Position numbers and translations under genes: made by a program. Below, piece after piece: positions 26,347 through 35,135 of a DNA stretch of 64,000 nucleotides (position 1 is its first letter; each line of letters starts with the position of its first letter). Below the pieces are notes generated by a model, which ran no database searches, was not told where the DNA came from, and worked only from the letters and a program-made list of their open reading frames with translations. Source of the DNA: Nonomuraea sediminis (GTDB lineage Bacteria; Actinomycetota; Actinomycetes; Streptosporangiales; Streptosporangiaceae); contig NZ_JAHDTI010000007.1 of NCBI RefSeq assembly GCF_018531495.1, positions 496,001 to 560,000 of the forward strand. Reading direction: 5' to 3'.

Positions 26347-27549
26347 ATGCGCACCAACTTGCTCAGCGGGGTGCGGGTGCTCGCGGTCGAGCAGTACGGC
26401 GCGGCGCCGTTCGGCACGCAGCTGCTCGGGCACCTCGGCGCCGAGGTCGTCAAGATCGAGCAGCCGGGCGACGGCGACGTGTCCCGGTCGGTGGGCCCGC
26501 TGTTCCGCGATGACCTGCCGGAGACCGCGCGCAGCGTGTTCTTCCAGGGTCTCAACGGCGGCAAGAAGAGCCTCACCCTGAACCTGGCGCACGACAGGGG
26601 AAGGCAGATCCTGTCCGAGCTGGCCGCCAGCGCCGACGCAGTGGTCAGCAACCTGCGCGGCGACGTACCCGGACGGCTGGGCCTCACCTTTGACCGGCTG
26701 CGCGCGGCCAACCCACGGATCGTGTGCGGGCACCTCACCGGCTACGGCCGCACGGGCGAGCGGGTGGCGCGGCCGGGTTACGACTACCTGATGCAGGCGG
26801 AGCTGGGGTACTTCGACCTGACCGGTGAGCCGGACGGCCCGCCGTCCCGGATGGGTGTCTCCATGATCGACCTGACCGGTGGCGTGGTGCTCGCCCTCGC
26901 CACGGTCAGCGGCATCCTGCGGGCGCGGGCCACGGGCCTGGGGGGCGACGTGGACGTCAGCCTGTTCGACGTGGCGCTGTTCAACCTCAACTACCCGGCG
27001 CACTGGTACCTGAACGGCGGGCTGCGCACGTCCCGGCTGCCCCGCTCGGCGCATCCGTCCCTCACTCCGTGCCAGAGCTACCGCACGGCGGACGGCTGGA
27101 TCTACCTGATGTGCAACAAGGAGAAGTTCTGGCCGCTGCTGTGCGCGCGGATCGGGCGTCCCGAGTGGGGCGAGGAACCGAGGTTCCGTACGTTCGCCGA
27201 CCGGCTGGCGGCCAGGGACGAGCTGACCGGCCTGCTCGACGGGGAACTGTCCAGGCACACCACGGCCGAGTGGCTGGCGCTGTTCGGCGACGCGGTGCCC
27301 GCCGCGCCCATCCTGACCCTGCCCGAGGCCATGGACAGCCCCATGGTCCTGGACGGCGACCGGGTCGAGCGGATCGACGTGGGCACGGGCACCGCGCTGC
27401 GGATGCTCGCCGGCCCGATCAGGACGGACGGCCCGGGACGACCGCCCACCTGCGCGCCCACCCTCGGCGAGCACACCGACGAGGTGCTCACCGCACTGGG
27501 CAGAACGGCCGCCGACCTGGACGAACTACGCGCTCTGGGCGTGATATGA
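26347..27549 (+). CDS. CaiB/BaiF family III CoA-transferase
   Basis: 400-aa formyl-CoA-transferase-like protein. GVRVLAVEQYGAAPFGTQLL then GAEVVKIEQPGDGD is the family signature, with GGKKSLTLNLAHDRGRQIL and RPGYDYLMQAELGYFDLTG further on. The ATG at 26347 is chosen over the upstream alternative because it begins just before the conserved core. Stop and next start overlap (ATGA), so it is coupled with the CitE-type lyase. It probably transfers CoA onto a dicarboxylic acid, or between the carboxyls of one (mesaconyl-CoA C1/C4 type). Confidence 0.88.
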   Translation: MRTNLLSGVRVLAVEQYGAAPFGTQLLGHLGAEVVKIEQPGDGDVSRSVGPLFRDDLPETARSVFFQGLNGGKKSLTLNLAHDRGRQILSELAASADAVVSNLRGDVPGRLGLTFDRLRAANPRIVCGHLTGYGRTGERVARPGYDYLMQAELGYFDLTGEPDGPPSRMGVSMIDLTGGVVLALATVSGILRARATGLGGDVDVSLFDVALFNLNYPAHWYLNGGLRTSRLPRSAHPSLTPCQSYRTADGWIYLMCNKEKFWPLLCARIGRPEWGEEPRFRTFADRLAARDELTGLLDGELSRHTTAEWLALFGDAVPAAPILTLPEAMDSPMVLDGDRVERIDVGTGTALRMLAGPIRTDGPGRPPTCAPTLGEHTDEVLTALGRTAADLDELRALGVI

Positions 27550-28415
27550 GCATCGAGAAGCACCGTGATGCGAACGGTGGCAGGAGCATCGACCCAGCTC
27601 GGGTGATCCTTTTCGTGCCAGGCGACCGGCCCGACCGGATCGCACGCGCGCAGGCCGCGGGGGCCGACGCGGTGGTGATCGATCTGGAGGACTCGGTCGC
27701 CCCCGCGAACAAGCCGGCCGCCCGCGAAGCCGCCGTCCGCGCGGTCGAATCCGCCCAGGTTCTGCCGATCGGGGTGCGGGTCAACGCGCTGACCACACCC
27801 GACGGAATCCGTGATCTCGCGGCCCTGCTCGACGGTCCGGCCGGGTCTCCGGACTTCGTCGTCCTGCCGAAGGTCGAGTCGGCGGCCGAGGCGCGGCTGT
27901 GCGCTCAGGTGCTCGGCGGCCGGGACTGGCCTGGTGAGCTGGTGTGCGGCATCGAGTCCGGCGCGGGGCTCGAACACGCCGCGGAGATCGCCGCCGCCGA
28001 CCCGCACGTGGTCGCCCTTGGTTTCGGTGGCGCCGACCTGGCCGCGGCGTTGGATGCCGAGCCGACCTGGGAGCCGATGTTGCCCGCGCGGGCTCGCCTG
28101 ATCTGGGCCGCGTCGGCGGCCGGGATCCGCGCACTCGACATGCCCTGCTTCGACCTGGACTCCGCCACCGTGCTCGCCGAGGAGTGCCGCCGCGCCCGCG
28201 CGCTGGGCTTCACCGGCAAGTTCGCGATCCACCCCAAGCAGGTGGACGGCGTCAGGCAGGCGTTCACGCCGACGGCGCGGCAGGTCGCGGACGCGCACGC
28301 GGTGCTGCGGGCGGCCGAGGGCGGCGGGGTGGTCCGCTTTCGCGGATCGATGGTGGACGCCGCCCAGGTGCGCCGCGCCCGGCTCGTCGTCGAACGCGCG
28401 GGAGGTGGCGCATGA
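27546..28415 (+). CDS. CitE / HpcH-type CoA lyase
   Basis: 289 aa with the HpcH/HpaI aldolase fold. Motifs: VILFVPGDRPDRIARAQAAG, VIDLEDSVAP (metal-binding acid), a PKVES strand, VCGIESGAG and GFGGADLAAAL, followed by the FAIHPKQVDGVRQAF segment typical of CitE-like malyl/citramalyl-CoA lyases. It probably cleaves a 3-hydroxy-dicarboxyl-CoA such as methylmalyl- or citramalyl-CoA. Overlaps of 4 bp with both neighbours tie it to the CoA-transferase and the double-MaoC hydratase. Confidence 0.87.
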   Translation: MSIEKHRDANGGRSIDPARVILFVPGDRPDRIARAQAAGADAVVIDLEDSVAPANKPAAREAAVRAVESAQVLPIGVRVNALTTPDGIRDLAALLDGPAGSPDFVVLPKVESAAEARLCAQVLGGRDWPGELVCGIESGAGLEHAAEIAAADPHVVALGFGGADLAAALDAEPTWEPMLPARARLIWAASAAGIRALDMPCFDLDSATVLAEECRRARALGFTGKFAIHPKQVDGVRQAFTPTARQVADAHAVLRAAEGGGVVRFRGSMVDAAQVRRARLVVERAGGGA

Positions 28416-29434
28416 CGTTCTCCGCGTACTACCTGCTCGCTCCCGGCAGGTACGCCGAGCGGTTCGGGCTCGACTTCGAGGATTTCGCCGTGGGACAGCG
28501 CTTCCGGCACCGGCCAGGAGTCACCTTGTCCCAGCAGGACAACACCGAGCACGCGCTGGACACGATGAACTCCGCGATGCTGCACTTCGACGCCGCCTAC
28601 GCAGGGCACACCGCGTGGGGCAGACCGCTGATGGTCAGCACGCTCACCGCGCAACGAGTGATCGGCCTGTGCGCCAAGACGTTCGCCCGGCGGCGCAGGC
28701 TGCCGGGGTTCGACGAGATCGGCCTGCGGGCGCCTGTGTTCGGCGGCGACACCCTGTACGCCGAGTCGGAGATCCTCGCGGTGGACCCCGGCGGCGATCC
28801 GGACGCCGGCGTCGTACGGGTGCGCACGCGTGGGCTGAACGCGTCCGGCGCCGAGGTGATCGACCTGAGCTACCGAGCGGAGATCTACCGCCGGGGACGG
28901 GGGCCGGACGCCGATCCCGGCGGACCGCCGGTGTCCGAGCCGAGGTTCGCGGCCTACGACCTGGTCGACGGTGATCTGCGGGAACGGTACGGCCTGTTCT
29001 TCGAGGACTGCCGGCCGGGCGAGCGGTTCGCGCACCACCCCGGATACACCTTTCTCCACGAGGAGGCGATCGGGCTGGCCCGCAGGTCGATGGAGTTCGC
29101 GCCCGGCTACCACGAAGATCCGCCCCTGGTCACCGAGATGTTCGTGCTCGCCGCCGCCGCGACCGCGTCGACGCGCACCTTCGGGCGGGTGGTGGCGAAC
29201 CTCGGCTGGTACGACATCGAGCTGCCAACCCCGGTGCGCGCGGGTGACACCGTACGAGCCGAGTCGGAGATCCTCGACGCCCGCCCGTCGAGATCGCGTC
29301 CCGCCGAGGGGGTCCTGTCGGTCGCCACACGGGCGGTGAACCAGCGCGACGAACCGGTGCTGTCGTTCCGGCGCTCCCTGCTGGTGCACCGCAGAGACGC
29401 TGACGGCCCCTACGGCCCCGCCGGCTACGGGTAG
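28412..29434 (+). CDS. Double-domain MaoC hydratase (mesaconyl-CoA hydratase-like)
   Basis: Two hotdog domains in one 340-aa chain: residues ~15-165 (FEDFAVGQRFRHRPGVTLSQ, QDNTEHALDTMNSAMLHFD) and ~180-335 (FEDCRPGERFAHHPGYTFLH, EEAIGLARRSMEFAPGYHED). Length and the duplicated FED..PG/VG pattern match the mesaconyl-CoA hydratase group of the ethylmalonyl-CoA and 3-hydroxypropionate pathways. With the CoA-transferase and CitE lyase it would make and cleave a methylmalyl- or citramalyl-type CoA ester. Its 3' end overlaps the convergent Lrp-like gene by 10 bp. Confidence 0.83.
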   Translation: MTFSAYYLLAPGRYAERFGLDFEDFAVGQRFRHRPGVTLSQQDNTEHALDTMNSAMLHFDAAYAGHTAWGRPLMVSTLTAQRVIGLCAKTFARRRRLPGFDEIGLRAPVFGGDTLYAESEILAVDPGGDPDAGVVRVRTRGLNASGAEVIDLSYRAEIYRRGRGPDADPGGPPVSEPRFAAYDLVDGDLRERYGLFFEDCRPGERFAHHPGYTFLHEEAIGLARRSMEFAPGYHEDPPLVTEMFVLAAAATASTRTFGRVVANLGWYDIELPTPVRAGDTVRAESEILDARPSRSRPAEGVLSVATRAVNQRDEPVLSFRRSLLVHRRDADGPYGPAGYG

Positions 29435-30459
29435 ACCCGTGTCATCCCCGGCGGCCACGGATACCTGACCTTGAAAATGGACAGGAAGAGCAGGATCTCG
29501 ACCCCGCGCACGCCGGGCACCGTGCGGATGCGGTCGGTCACCAGCCGGTGCAGGCGCTCGGCGTCGAGGTGGCTGACCTCCGCCATCAGGTCGAAGCCGC
29601 CCGCGGTGGCCATCAGCCACTCGACCTCGTCGACCTGCGTGATCGCCGCGGCGATCACGTCGAGGTCGCCCTCGCAGCGCAGGCCGATGGCGGCGCGGTG
29701 CAGGAAGCCCACCTTCCTCGGATTGATGATGGCCGCGATCTTGATGACGCCCGTGTCGATCAGGCGTGCCACCCGCTGCCTGGTCGGCGCGAGGCTGAGC
29801 CCGACCGCCTCGGCGATCCGGCCGTAGGTCCGACGCCCGTCCTCCTGCAGTTCCGCGACGATGCGCCGGTCGGTCGCGTCCAGCGTCACCTCCTCACCGC
29901 TGCCGGTCAGCGCGGGCAGGACCGGAGGGCATCGCCGGGCGCCGGCAGGCTCGTCGGGCACCCGCCTGCCCGAGCCGGGGGGCCAGGAGTAGGAGGCCTT
30001 GAACAGGTTGAGATACAGGAGGGTCTCGACGTCGCGCACCCCTCGGACCGCGCGGATGCGCTCGGCGAGCAGGCCGTACAGGTGCTGCTCGTCCACGCAG
30101 CGGAGCTCGGCCATCAGGTCGTAGCGGCCTGCGGTGGCGACCAGCCAGTCGACCTCGTCCACCTCGCTGATCGCGGCTGCGATGGCGTCGAGGTCGCCCT
30201 CGCAGCGCAGGCCGACCGCGACCCGCAGCCGGAAGCCGAAGGCGCCGGGGTTGGTGATGGCCACGATCTCGATCAGCCCGGACCTGGTCAGGCGGGCCAC
30301 CCGCTGCCGGGTCGGCGCCTCGGTGAGCCCGACCGCCTCGGCGATGCGCCCGTAGGTCCGCCTGCCGTCGTCCTGCAGCTCGGCGATGATCCGCCGGTCG
30401 ATCTCGTCCAGCGCGGGCGAATCCTGCGCTTCGCGGCTGTCTTGGAGGGCATCGGTCAC
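29425..30459 (-). CDS. Tandem-fused Lrp/AsnC regulator
   Basis: Two full Lrp/AsnC units in one 344-aa chain. Each has an HTH (IDRRIIAELQDDGRRTYGRI and TDRRIVAELQEDGRRTYGRI) and a RAM-type effector domain (GLRCEGDLDAIAAAISEVDE; GLRCEGDLDVIAAAITQVDE). The halves are so similar that they must be an internal duplication. A GTG start at 30459 is likely (VTDALQDS); an upstream ATG at 30549 would add ~30 atypical residues. It is divergent from the PLP decarboxylase and convergent with the hydratase, so it probably regulates the whole cluster in response to an amino acid or related acid. Confidence 0.85.
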   Translation of the reverse strand: MTDALQDSREAQDSPALDEIDRRIIAELQDDGRRTYGRIAEAVGLTEAPTRQRVARLTRSGLIEIVAITNPGAFGFRLRVAVGLRCEGDLDAIAAAISEVDEVDWLVATAGRYDLMAELRCVDEQHLYGLLAERIRAVRGVRDVETLLYLNLFKASYSWPPGSGRRVPDEPAGARRCPPVLPALTGSGEEVTLDATDRRIVAELQEDGRRTYGRIAEAVGLSLAPTRQRVARLIDTGVIKIAAIINPRKVGFLHRAAIGLRCEGDLDVIAAAITQVDEVEWLMATAGGFDLMAEVSHLDAERLHRLVTDRIRTVPGVRGVEILLFLSIFKVRYPWPPGMTRVYP

Positions 30460-30546
30460 CCCGCAATGGAAGCATGACCGTCGCCTGTCCGCCACGCGAC
30501 CCCCCAACCCGATCTCGACAGCGGAAATATTAACGATTGACGGTCT

Positions 30547-30565
30547 CAACTATGAAGAACAGTTG
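30547..30565. promoter_or_regulatory. Inverted repeat in Lrp/decarboxylase promoter region
   Basis: CAACT and AGTTG flank a 9-base AT-rich centre (ATGAAGAAC) in an otherwise unusually AT-rich 100-bp intergenic region. Size and base composition fit an Lrp-type binding site 34 bp before the decarboxylase start. Confidence 0.4.
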
Positions 30566-30598
30566 TGCAACGCTATGTAATCAACTACTTTGCCATGC

Positions 30599-32011
30599 AT
30601 GAGCGAATCCTATGACGCCGATGCGGTGGCGCTGTCGGACGGCATGCTCCGCCGCGAGTCCGGCCACCTGCTGATCGAGGACGTGCGGGTGGACGCCCTG
30701 ATCGAGCGGTTCTCCGCACCGCTGTTCGTGCTGTCCGAGTCCACCCTGCGGCGCCAGACGCGCCGCATCCGCGCCGCGTTCGAGCGGGCCTGGCCCCAGG
30801 GCCCGGTCCAGGTGCTGCCCGCGGTCAAGGCCAACCCCGTGCTCGCACTCCAGCGGGTGCTCGCGCAGGAGGGCATGGGCGCCGACCTGGTCGGCCCGGG
30901 CGAGCTGGAGCTCGCGGTCCGTGCCGGGATCGACCCCGCCCTGATCTCGCTCAACGGCACCGGCAAGGACCGCGCCACGATCGAGCGCGCCGTGGCGCTC
31001 GGCGCCCGCGTCACCATCGACGACGTACGGGAGATCGAACTCGCGGTGGCCGCGGCTCGCGCCGTCGGCAAGCAGGCTGACCTGCGGATCCGGCTGCGGC
31101 CCTACTACGAGACCGACGCCCGCATGGAGTCCTTCGGCGTCCCGATCGCCGACATCTACGGCACCTACAAGTCGGGCGTCCCCTACGACGACCTGGCCGA
31201 GGCCGGTCGCGCGCTGTCCGCGCCGGAACTGCGGGTCACCGGCGTGATGATGCACATGGGCCGCTACACCACCGACCTGTCGGTCATCGGCGGGTTCAGC
31301 AGGCGGTTCGGCGAGCTGACCGCCGAGGTATCGGAGCTGTGGGGCGGCTGGACGCCGGACACCATCGACGTCGGCGGCGGATTCGCGCCGCAGATCGACG
31401 GGTTCGGCCGGGCGAACCCGAGCTTCGTCCCCCCTGTCCCGCCGTCGATCGAGCGCTACGCCGAGGTCGTCTGCGAGAACCTGGCCAAGGGCCTGGCGGC
31501 GGGCGGCATCGGCGTCAAGGGCCGTACCTTGGAGGTCGAGCCGGGCCGCGCGCTGTTCGGGCCGTGCGGCATCCACGTGGCGACCCTGCTCAACGTGAAG
31601 CGCCAGACCCAGCCTTTCCCCTTCACCTGGTACGAGACGGACACCTCGCAGCTGTTCCTTGCCGAGATCGCCGACCAGGCCGGCCGTCCGCCGGTGATCC
31701 CCGTGCGGCTGCCGGAGAGCGAGACCGCGGTCGACGTCCGGGTCGTCGGCCGCTCCTGCATGTCCGACGTGCTCGCGCGCACCGCCACGCTGCCCGCCAT
31801 GAGCGCGGGCGACCTGCTGGCCTTCTGCTTCACCGGCGCCTACAACGACGCGAACGCGAGCAACCTCAACCTGCTGCCCCGCCCCGCGACCGTGCTGGTG
31901 AACGGCACGCAGGCCCACCTGGTACGGCGGGCCGAGCGCATCGAGGACCTTCTCGCCCGCGACACCCTGCCCGACCACCTCCACCACACCTTCACCGGAG
32001 CCGCCCGATGA
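30599..32011 (+). CDS. PLP-dependent group IV (alanine-racemase fold) decarboxylase
   Basis: 470-aa member of the ornithine/diaminopimelate decarboxylase family. PLP-binding Lys77 lies in PAVKANPV, followed by GADLVGPGELELAVRAG, a HMGRYTTD segment after strand 6, the phosphate-binding GGGF region, EVEPGRALFG, and the substrate/dimer motif CFTGAYND near the end; CMSDVLAR replaces the usual CxSxD. The ATG at 30599 is preferred to a TTG at 30590. The family decarboxylates basic or dicarboxylic amino acids; the substrate here is not clear. ATGA overlap couples it to the VOC gene, and the divergent tandem Lrp is the likely regulator. Confidence 0.85.
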   Translation: MSESYDADAVALSDGMLRRESGHLLIEDVRVDALIERFSAPLFVLSESTLRRQTRRIRAAFERAWPQGPVQVLPAVKANPVLALQRVLAQEGMGADLVGPGELELAVRAGIDPALISLNGTGKDRATIERAVALGARVTIDDVREIELAVAAARAVGKQADLRIRLRPYYETDARMESFGVPIADIYGTYKSGVPYDDLAEAGRALSAPELRVTGVMMHMGRYTTDLSVIGGFSRRFGELTAEVSELWGGWTPDTIDVGGGFAPQIDGFGRANPSFVPPVPPSIERYAEVVCENLAKGLAAGGIGVKGRTLEVEPGRALFGPCGIHVATLLNVKRQTQPFPFTWYETDTSQLFLAEIADQAGRPPVIPVRLPESETAVDVRVVGRSCMSDVLARTATLPAMSAGDLLAFCFTGAYNDANASNLNLLPRPATVLVNGTQAHLVRRAERIEDLLARDTLPDHLHHTFTGAAR

Positions 32012-32460
32012 CCAGCACCACGCCCGTACTCGACCACGCGGGGCTCACCTGCGCCGACCTGACGCTCTCGCTCGCCTTCTACCACGATCTGCTCGGCATG
32101 CCGCTGCTCGAACAGGGCGAGGCACAGGCCCGTGCCGCTGGCATCGAGGACGCCTGGCTCGCCTTCGCCATGCTCGACGCGGGCCGGGGGCAGATGATCG
32201 AACTGCTGGAGTACCGCAGGCCCAAGAGCGCACCGTCGGTCGCGCCGCCGGTCAGCAGCGCGGGAGGCGGGCACGTCGCCCTGGTTGTCCAGGACCTGGA
32301 CGAGCTGCTCGCACGCCTGGCCGAGGCCGGGATCCACCCGCTGACCGGGGAGCCGGTCACGATGTCAGGGCACGGGCACTGGGACGGGGCGCGGCTCGTG
32401 TACGTGCTCGATCCCGACCGCCATGTGGTCGAACTGATCCAGTTCGCCGCGCGGAGGTAG
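32008..32460 (+). CDS. VOC-family protein (glyoxalase/epimerase-like)
   Basis: 150 aa with two beta-alpha-beta-beta-beta modules: DHAGLTCADLTLSLAFYHDL near residue 9 and GHVALVVQDLDELLARLAEA near 86, with metal-type ligands His in the first strand of each module and Glu in MIELLEY and HVVELIQF. The set resembles methylmalonyl-CoA epimerase and glyoxalase I. If the cluster yields propionyl- or methylmalonyl-CoA, an epimerase would fit, but this is inference. Translationally coupled to the PLP decarboxylase. Confidence 0.8.
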   Translation: MTSTTPVLDHAGLTCADLTLSLAFYHDLLGMPLLEQGEAQARAAGIEDAWLAFAMLDAGRGQMIELLEYRRPKSAPSVAPPVSSAGGGHVALVVQDLDELLARLAEAGIHPLTGEPVTMSGHGHWDGARLVYVLDPDRHVVELIQFAARR

Positions 32461-32630
32461 GGCCGGCCGCCTGGCTGCTCGACCTGTTCCACATCTGCGT
32501 CCCCGCCCTGGAACTCGCCGGGGCGCGATCTTCTTCATGTACGCCGTCGGGCTCGTCCTCGGACTGCACCACGGTCCGGCCTTCCCCAGCAGGACGTCCC
32601 CGACAACGTAACTCCCAGCTTCAAAACTCT

Positions 32631-33002
32631 CTAACTGTTACGGGTGTGTGCAGCTTCGAGATCGGACCGGTGTGCGAGGGCCCATAGGCCCAGGGCGCGC
32701 ACCGGCTCCAGGAAGGAGCGGCCCAGGTCGGTGAGTGCGTAGTCGACACGTGGCGGCACGCTCGGATGGAGCGTTCGGCTGATCAGCCCGTCCTCTTCGA
32801 GGGCGCGCAGCGTGCGGGTGAGCATGCGGCGGCTGAGGCCCTCAACGGATCGGTCCAGTTCGTTGAATCCGAGCGTGCCGTGCCCCAGGACCGACAGGAT
32901 CACGACGCTCCATTTGTCGCCCACCCGGCGCAAGACGCTGGTCGCGGGGCAATTCTCGTGATCGGCCACAGTGACGGGGACGATGATGGCGGCAGTGGAC
33001 AT
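32631..33002 (-). CDS. HxlR-family transcriptional regulator
   Basis: Winged-helix regulator of 123 aa. The family hallmark CPATSVLRRVGDKWSVVILS is near residue 18, followed by GFNELDRSVEGLSRRMLTRT and the wing TLHPSVPPRVDYALTDLGRS. The ATG at 33002 gives standard length. It is divergent from the NmrA-like gene at 33081; HxlR proteins typically repress the adjacent oxidoreductase and respond to aldehydes or quinones, often through the conserved N-terminal Cys (here Cys18). Confidence 0.87.
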   Translation of the reverse strand: MSTAAIIVPVTVADHENCPATSVLRRVGDKWSVVILSVLGHGTLGFNELDRSVEGLSRRMLTRTLRALEEDGLISRTLHPSVPPRVDYALTDLGRSFLEPVRALGLWALAHRSDLEAAHTRNS

Positions 33003-33080
33003 AGATGTGCCTTCTTTCGGACCTTGTGCCTGCTGGCCAAGGATCAGGGTACGCACCTCGACGTTCAAGGAGGATTTGTC

Positions 33081-33950
33081 GTGATCGTGGTTAGCGGAGC
33101 GTCCGGCCGGCTCGGACGCCTCACTGTCGAGCACCTTCTCCAGCGGGTGGACGCCGCCCGGGTGGTGGTGTTGTCCCGTACCCCTGATGCCGTCGCCGAT
33201 CTCGGCGTGGCCGCCCGCTACGCCGATTTCGACGACGCGGCGAGTCTGCCCAGCGCGTTCGAGGGGGCGGAGCGGCTGCTGATGATCAGTATGGGCTCGT
33301 TCAGCGGGGCGCCTCGCGGGCACGTCAACGCCATCGAGGCGGCGGCCAAGGCCGGGGTGGGTCACGTGATCTACACGTCGTTCGCCAGGGCGGGCGAGCC
33401 GGGCCAGCCGCAGGCGCTCATCCAGAACCACAAGGAGACCGAGCGACTATTGGCCGAGTCGGGGCTGACGTTCACGGCGCTGCGGTTCAACCAGTGGCCG
33501 GAGATGTGGAACCTCGTCGGTGTGCCCGCCCTCGCCGTCGCCACCGGCGTGCTGCCCAGCAATTCGGGTGACGGCCGGGTGGGGCACATCACCCGCGACG
33601 ACAGCGCCGCCGTGGCCGCGGCGGTGCTGGCCCAGGGCGGCTGCGAGGGGCAACTCCTGGAAGTCACGGGCCCCGAGGCGGTGACGGACACGGATGTGGC
33701 CGACGCGCTGGCCCAGGTCACCGGCCGTCCGGTCCGCTGCGAGCAGGTCTCGGACGCCGAACTGGCCGCGACGCTGTCCGAACGCGGACTCCCCGAGATG
33801 TACATCCAGGGCTGGACGGGCCTGGGGACATACAAGCGCGAAGGCTGGTTCGACGTGACCACGCACGCAGTCGAACGCCTCACCGGCCGCGCACCCACGT
33901 CGATCGCGGACTACTTCGCAGCCCACCCCGAGGCACTGCACACCCGCTGA
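33081..33950 (+). CDS. NmrA-like NAD(P)-binding oxidoreductase
   Basis: 289 aa, Rossmann fold: VVSGASGRLGRLTVEHLLQR at the start, YADFDDAASLPSAFEGAERL, and HVIYTSFARAGEPG, as in NmrA/QOR2-type NAD(P)H:quinone oxidoreductases. GTG start with a strong AAGGAGG ribosome site 7 bp upstream. Divergent from the HxlR gene, the classic pairing for the QOR2-like family. Probably reduces quinones or acts as an NADP sensor. Confidence 0.86.
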   Translation: MIVVSGASGRLGRLTVEHLLQRVDAARVVVLSRTPDAVADLGVAARYADFDDAASLPSAFEGAERLLMISMGSFSGAPRGHVNAIEAAAKAGVGHVIYTSFARAGEPGQPQALIQNHKETERLLAESGLTFTALRFNQWPEMWNLVGVPALAVATGVLPSNSGDGRVGHITRDDSAAVAAAVLAQGGCEGQLLEVTGPEAVTDTDVADALAQVTGRPVRCEQVSDAELAATLSERGLPEMYIQGWTGLGTYKREGWFDVTTHAVERLTGRAPTSIADYFAAHPEALHTR

Positions 33951-34152
33951 CGAGCTGAGGGATGCGCGCGTCTCGGCCCAGCTCATGACCGCCAGTGCGG
34001 GTGGGTGCCGGCGCCACGGCCCTGCGGCCCGAGCCTGATCACGAGCCGCTCCTGGCTCGACGATCGTGTTGTACGGCAGGCCCGGCAGCGCTATCACGAG
34101 TGCTTCGAGGTGGGCCGTTGAAGCCGAAGCTCGAGGAGGACCGGGCAGACCC

Positions 34153-34671
34153 TCAACTCGTGTTCCTGAGCGCGGGCAGGAGTTCCTTGGCCGCCCACTC
34201 CAGGAAGATGTCCTGGTGATCGTGGCCGATCTGCACCAGCGCCATGTGGGTGAACCCGGCCTCCACGTAGTCACGCACGGCATTCACGACAGCCTCGACA
34301 TCCGAACCGCATGGGACCCAGCCGCATCCGACCACGTGTTCGTTGAGGTTCTCGCCCGCGCCGAGCCCGAGTGTGAATCTGCCCTCGGTGAGCTCGCCCA
34401 TCGTGGCAGCCTTCTGCGCCACCACCGCGGGGTGGTAGCGCATGATCGGGCAGGTCACGTACGTCATCAGCGGCAGTCGCTCGGTCGCCTGTGCTGCCGC
34501 GCCCAGCACTGACCACGCGTAAGGCGAATGCCCCATCTCCTCCAGCCACGGGAAATAGTGGTCCGAGATCACCGCGTAGTCGAAGCCGATCTCCTCGGCG
34601 CCGGCGACGTCCGCGACCAGCTGTCTGGCGGGCGTCTGCTCGCACATCATCGTGTATCCAATTTCTGTCAT
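34153..34671 (-). pseudogene. F420-dependent LLM-class oxidoreductase, internally deleted
   Basis: The first ~113 residues match the TIGR03557-like LLM family (MTEIGYTMMCEQTPARQLVA, VISDHYFPWLEEMGHSPYAW, GRFTLGLGAGENLNEHVVG). Then it jumps directly, in frame, to the C-terminal end of the same family (GFTHMALVQIGHDHQDIFLE, WAAKELLPALR). About 140-150 residues of the TIM barrel are missing (172 aa instead of ~320), so an intact active site is not possible. It points to F420 metabolism in this organism. Confidence 0.75.
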
Positions 34672-34751
34672 GCCGTGCCACCTACCCGACGCTCTCCCTT
34701 CAATCCGGTCTCATGGTCTGAAAGCGTACAAATCGGGTAGCCCGCGATGCA

Positions 34752-35135
34752 TGGCTCTCCACGTTCCGGTGCTCAGGGGGCTCGGACTCGACGACCTGCT
34801 GACGATCGTCCCCGCCCCGCGGGCGCTGCCCGCGCTGCCGCCGATGATCGGCGCCGTGGACGGACCGGTCGAAGCCCGTGGTCCCGGGCAGATCCGCAAC
34901 CTGCATGGCCAGGACCCGAGAAGCACCTGGCCGGGAGAGCTCATCGCCTATGGCAAGCTGCCGCGCGCAGGTTGCCTCCTGAGCGCTTCGGCACCGACGC
35001 CGAAGCCCTTCCCGAGTGCGGCCAACGCCACATCGCGCTGTGGAAGGACGATACGGCGACGAGCCGGACGCGGGTCTGCTCGAGATCAAGAAGTCAGAGG
35101 TCTTGAACGCCGCCCGCCGACTGCTGGAGTCGTAG
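34752..35135 (+). pseudogene. Possible frameshifted gene of unknown family
   Basis: A coding-like start (MALHVPVLRGLGLDDLLTIV) runs to about 34970; after frame changes the end continues as TDAEALPECGQRHIALWKDD and then LLEIKKSEVLNAARRLLES with a TAG at 35133. Two shifts would be needed to make one protein of ~125 residues. The family is not recognised. The stop lies directly against the ATG of the MFS relic, so the two may once have been cotranscribed. Confidence 0.35.
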
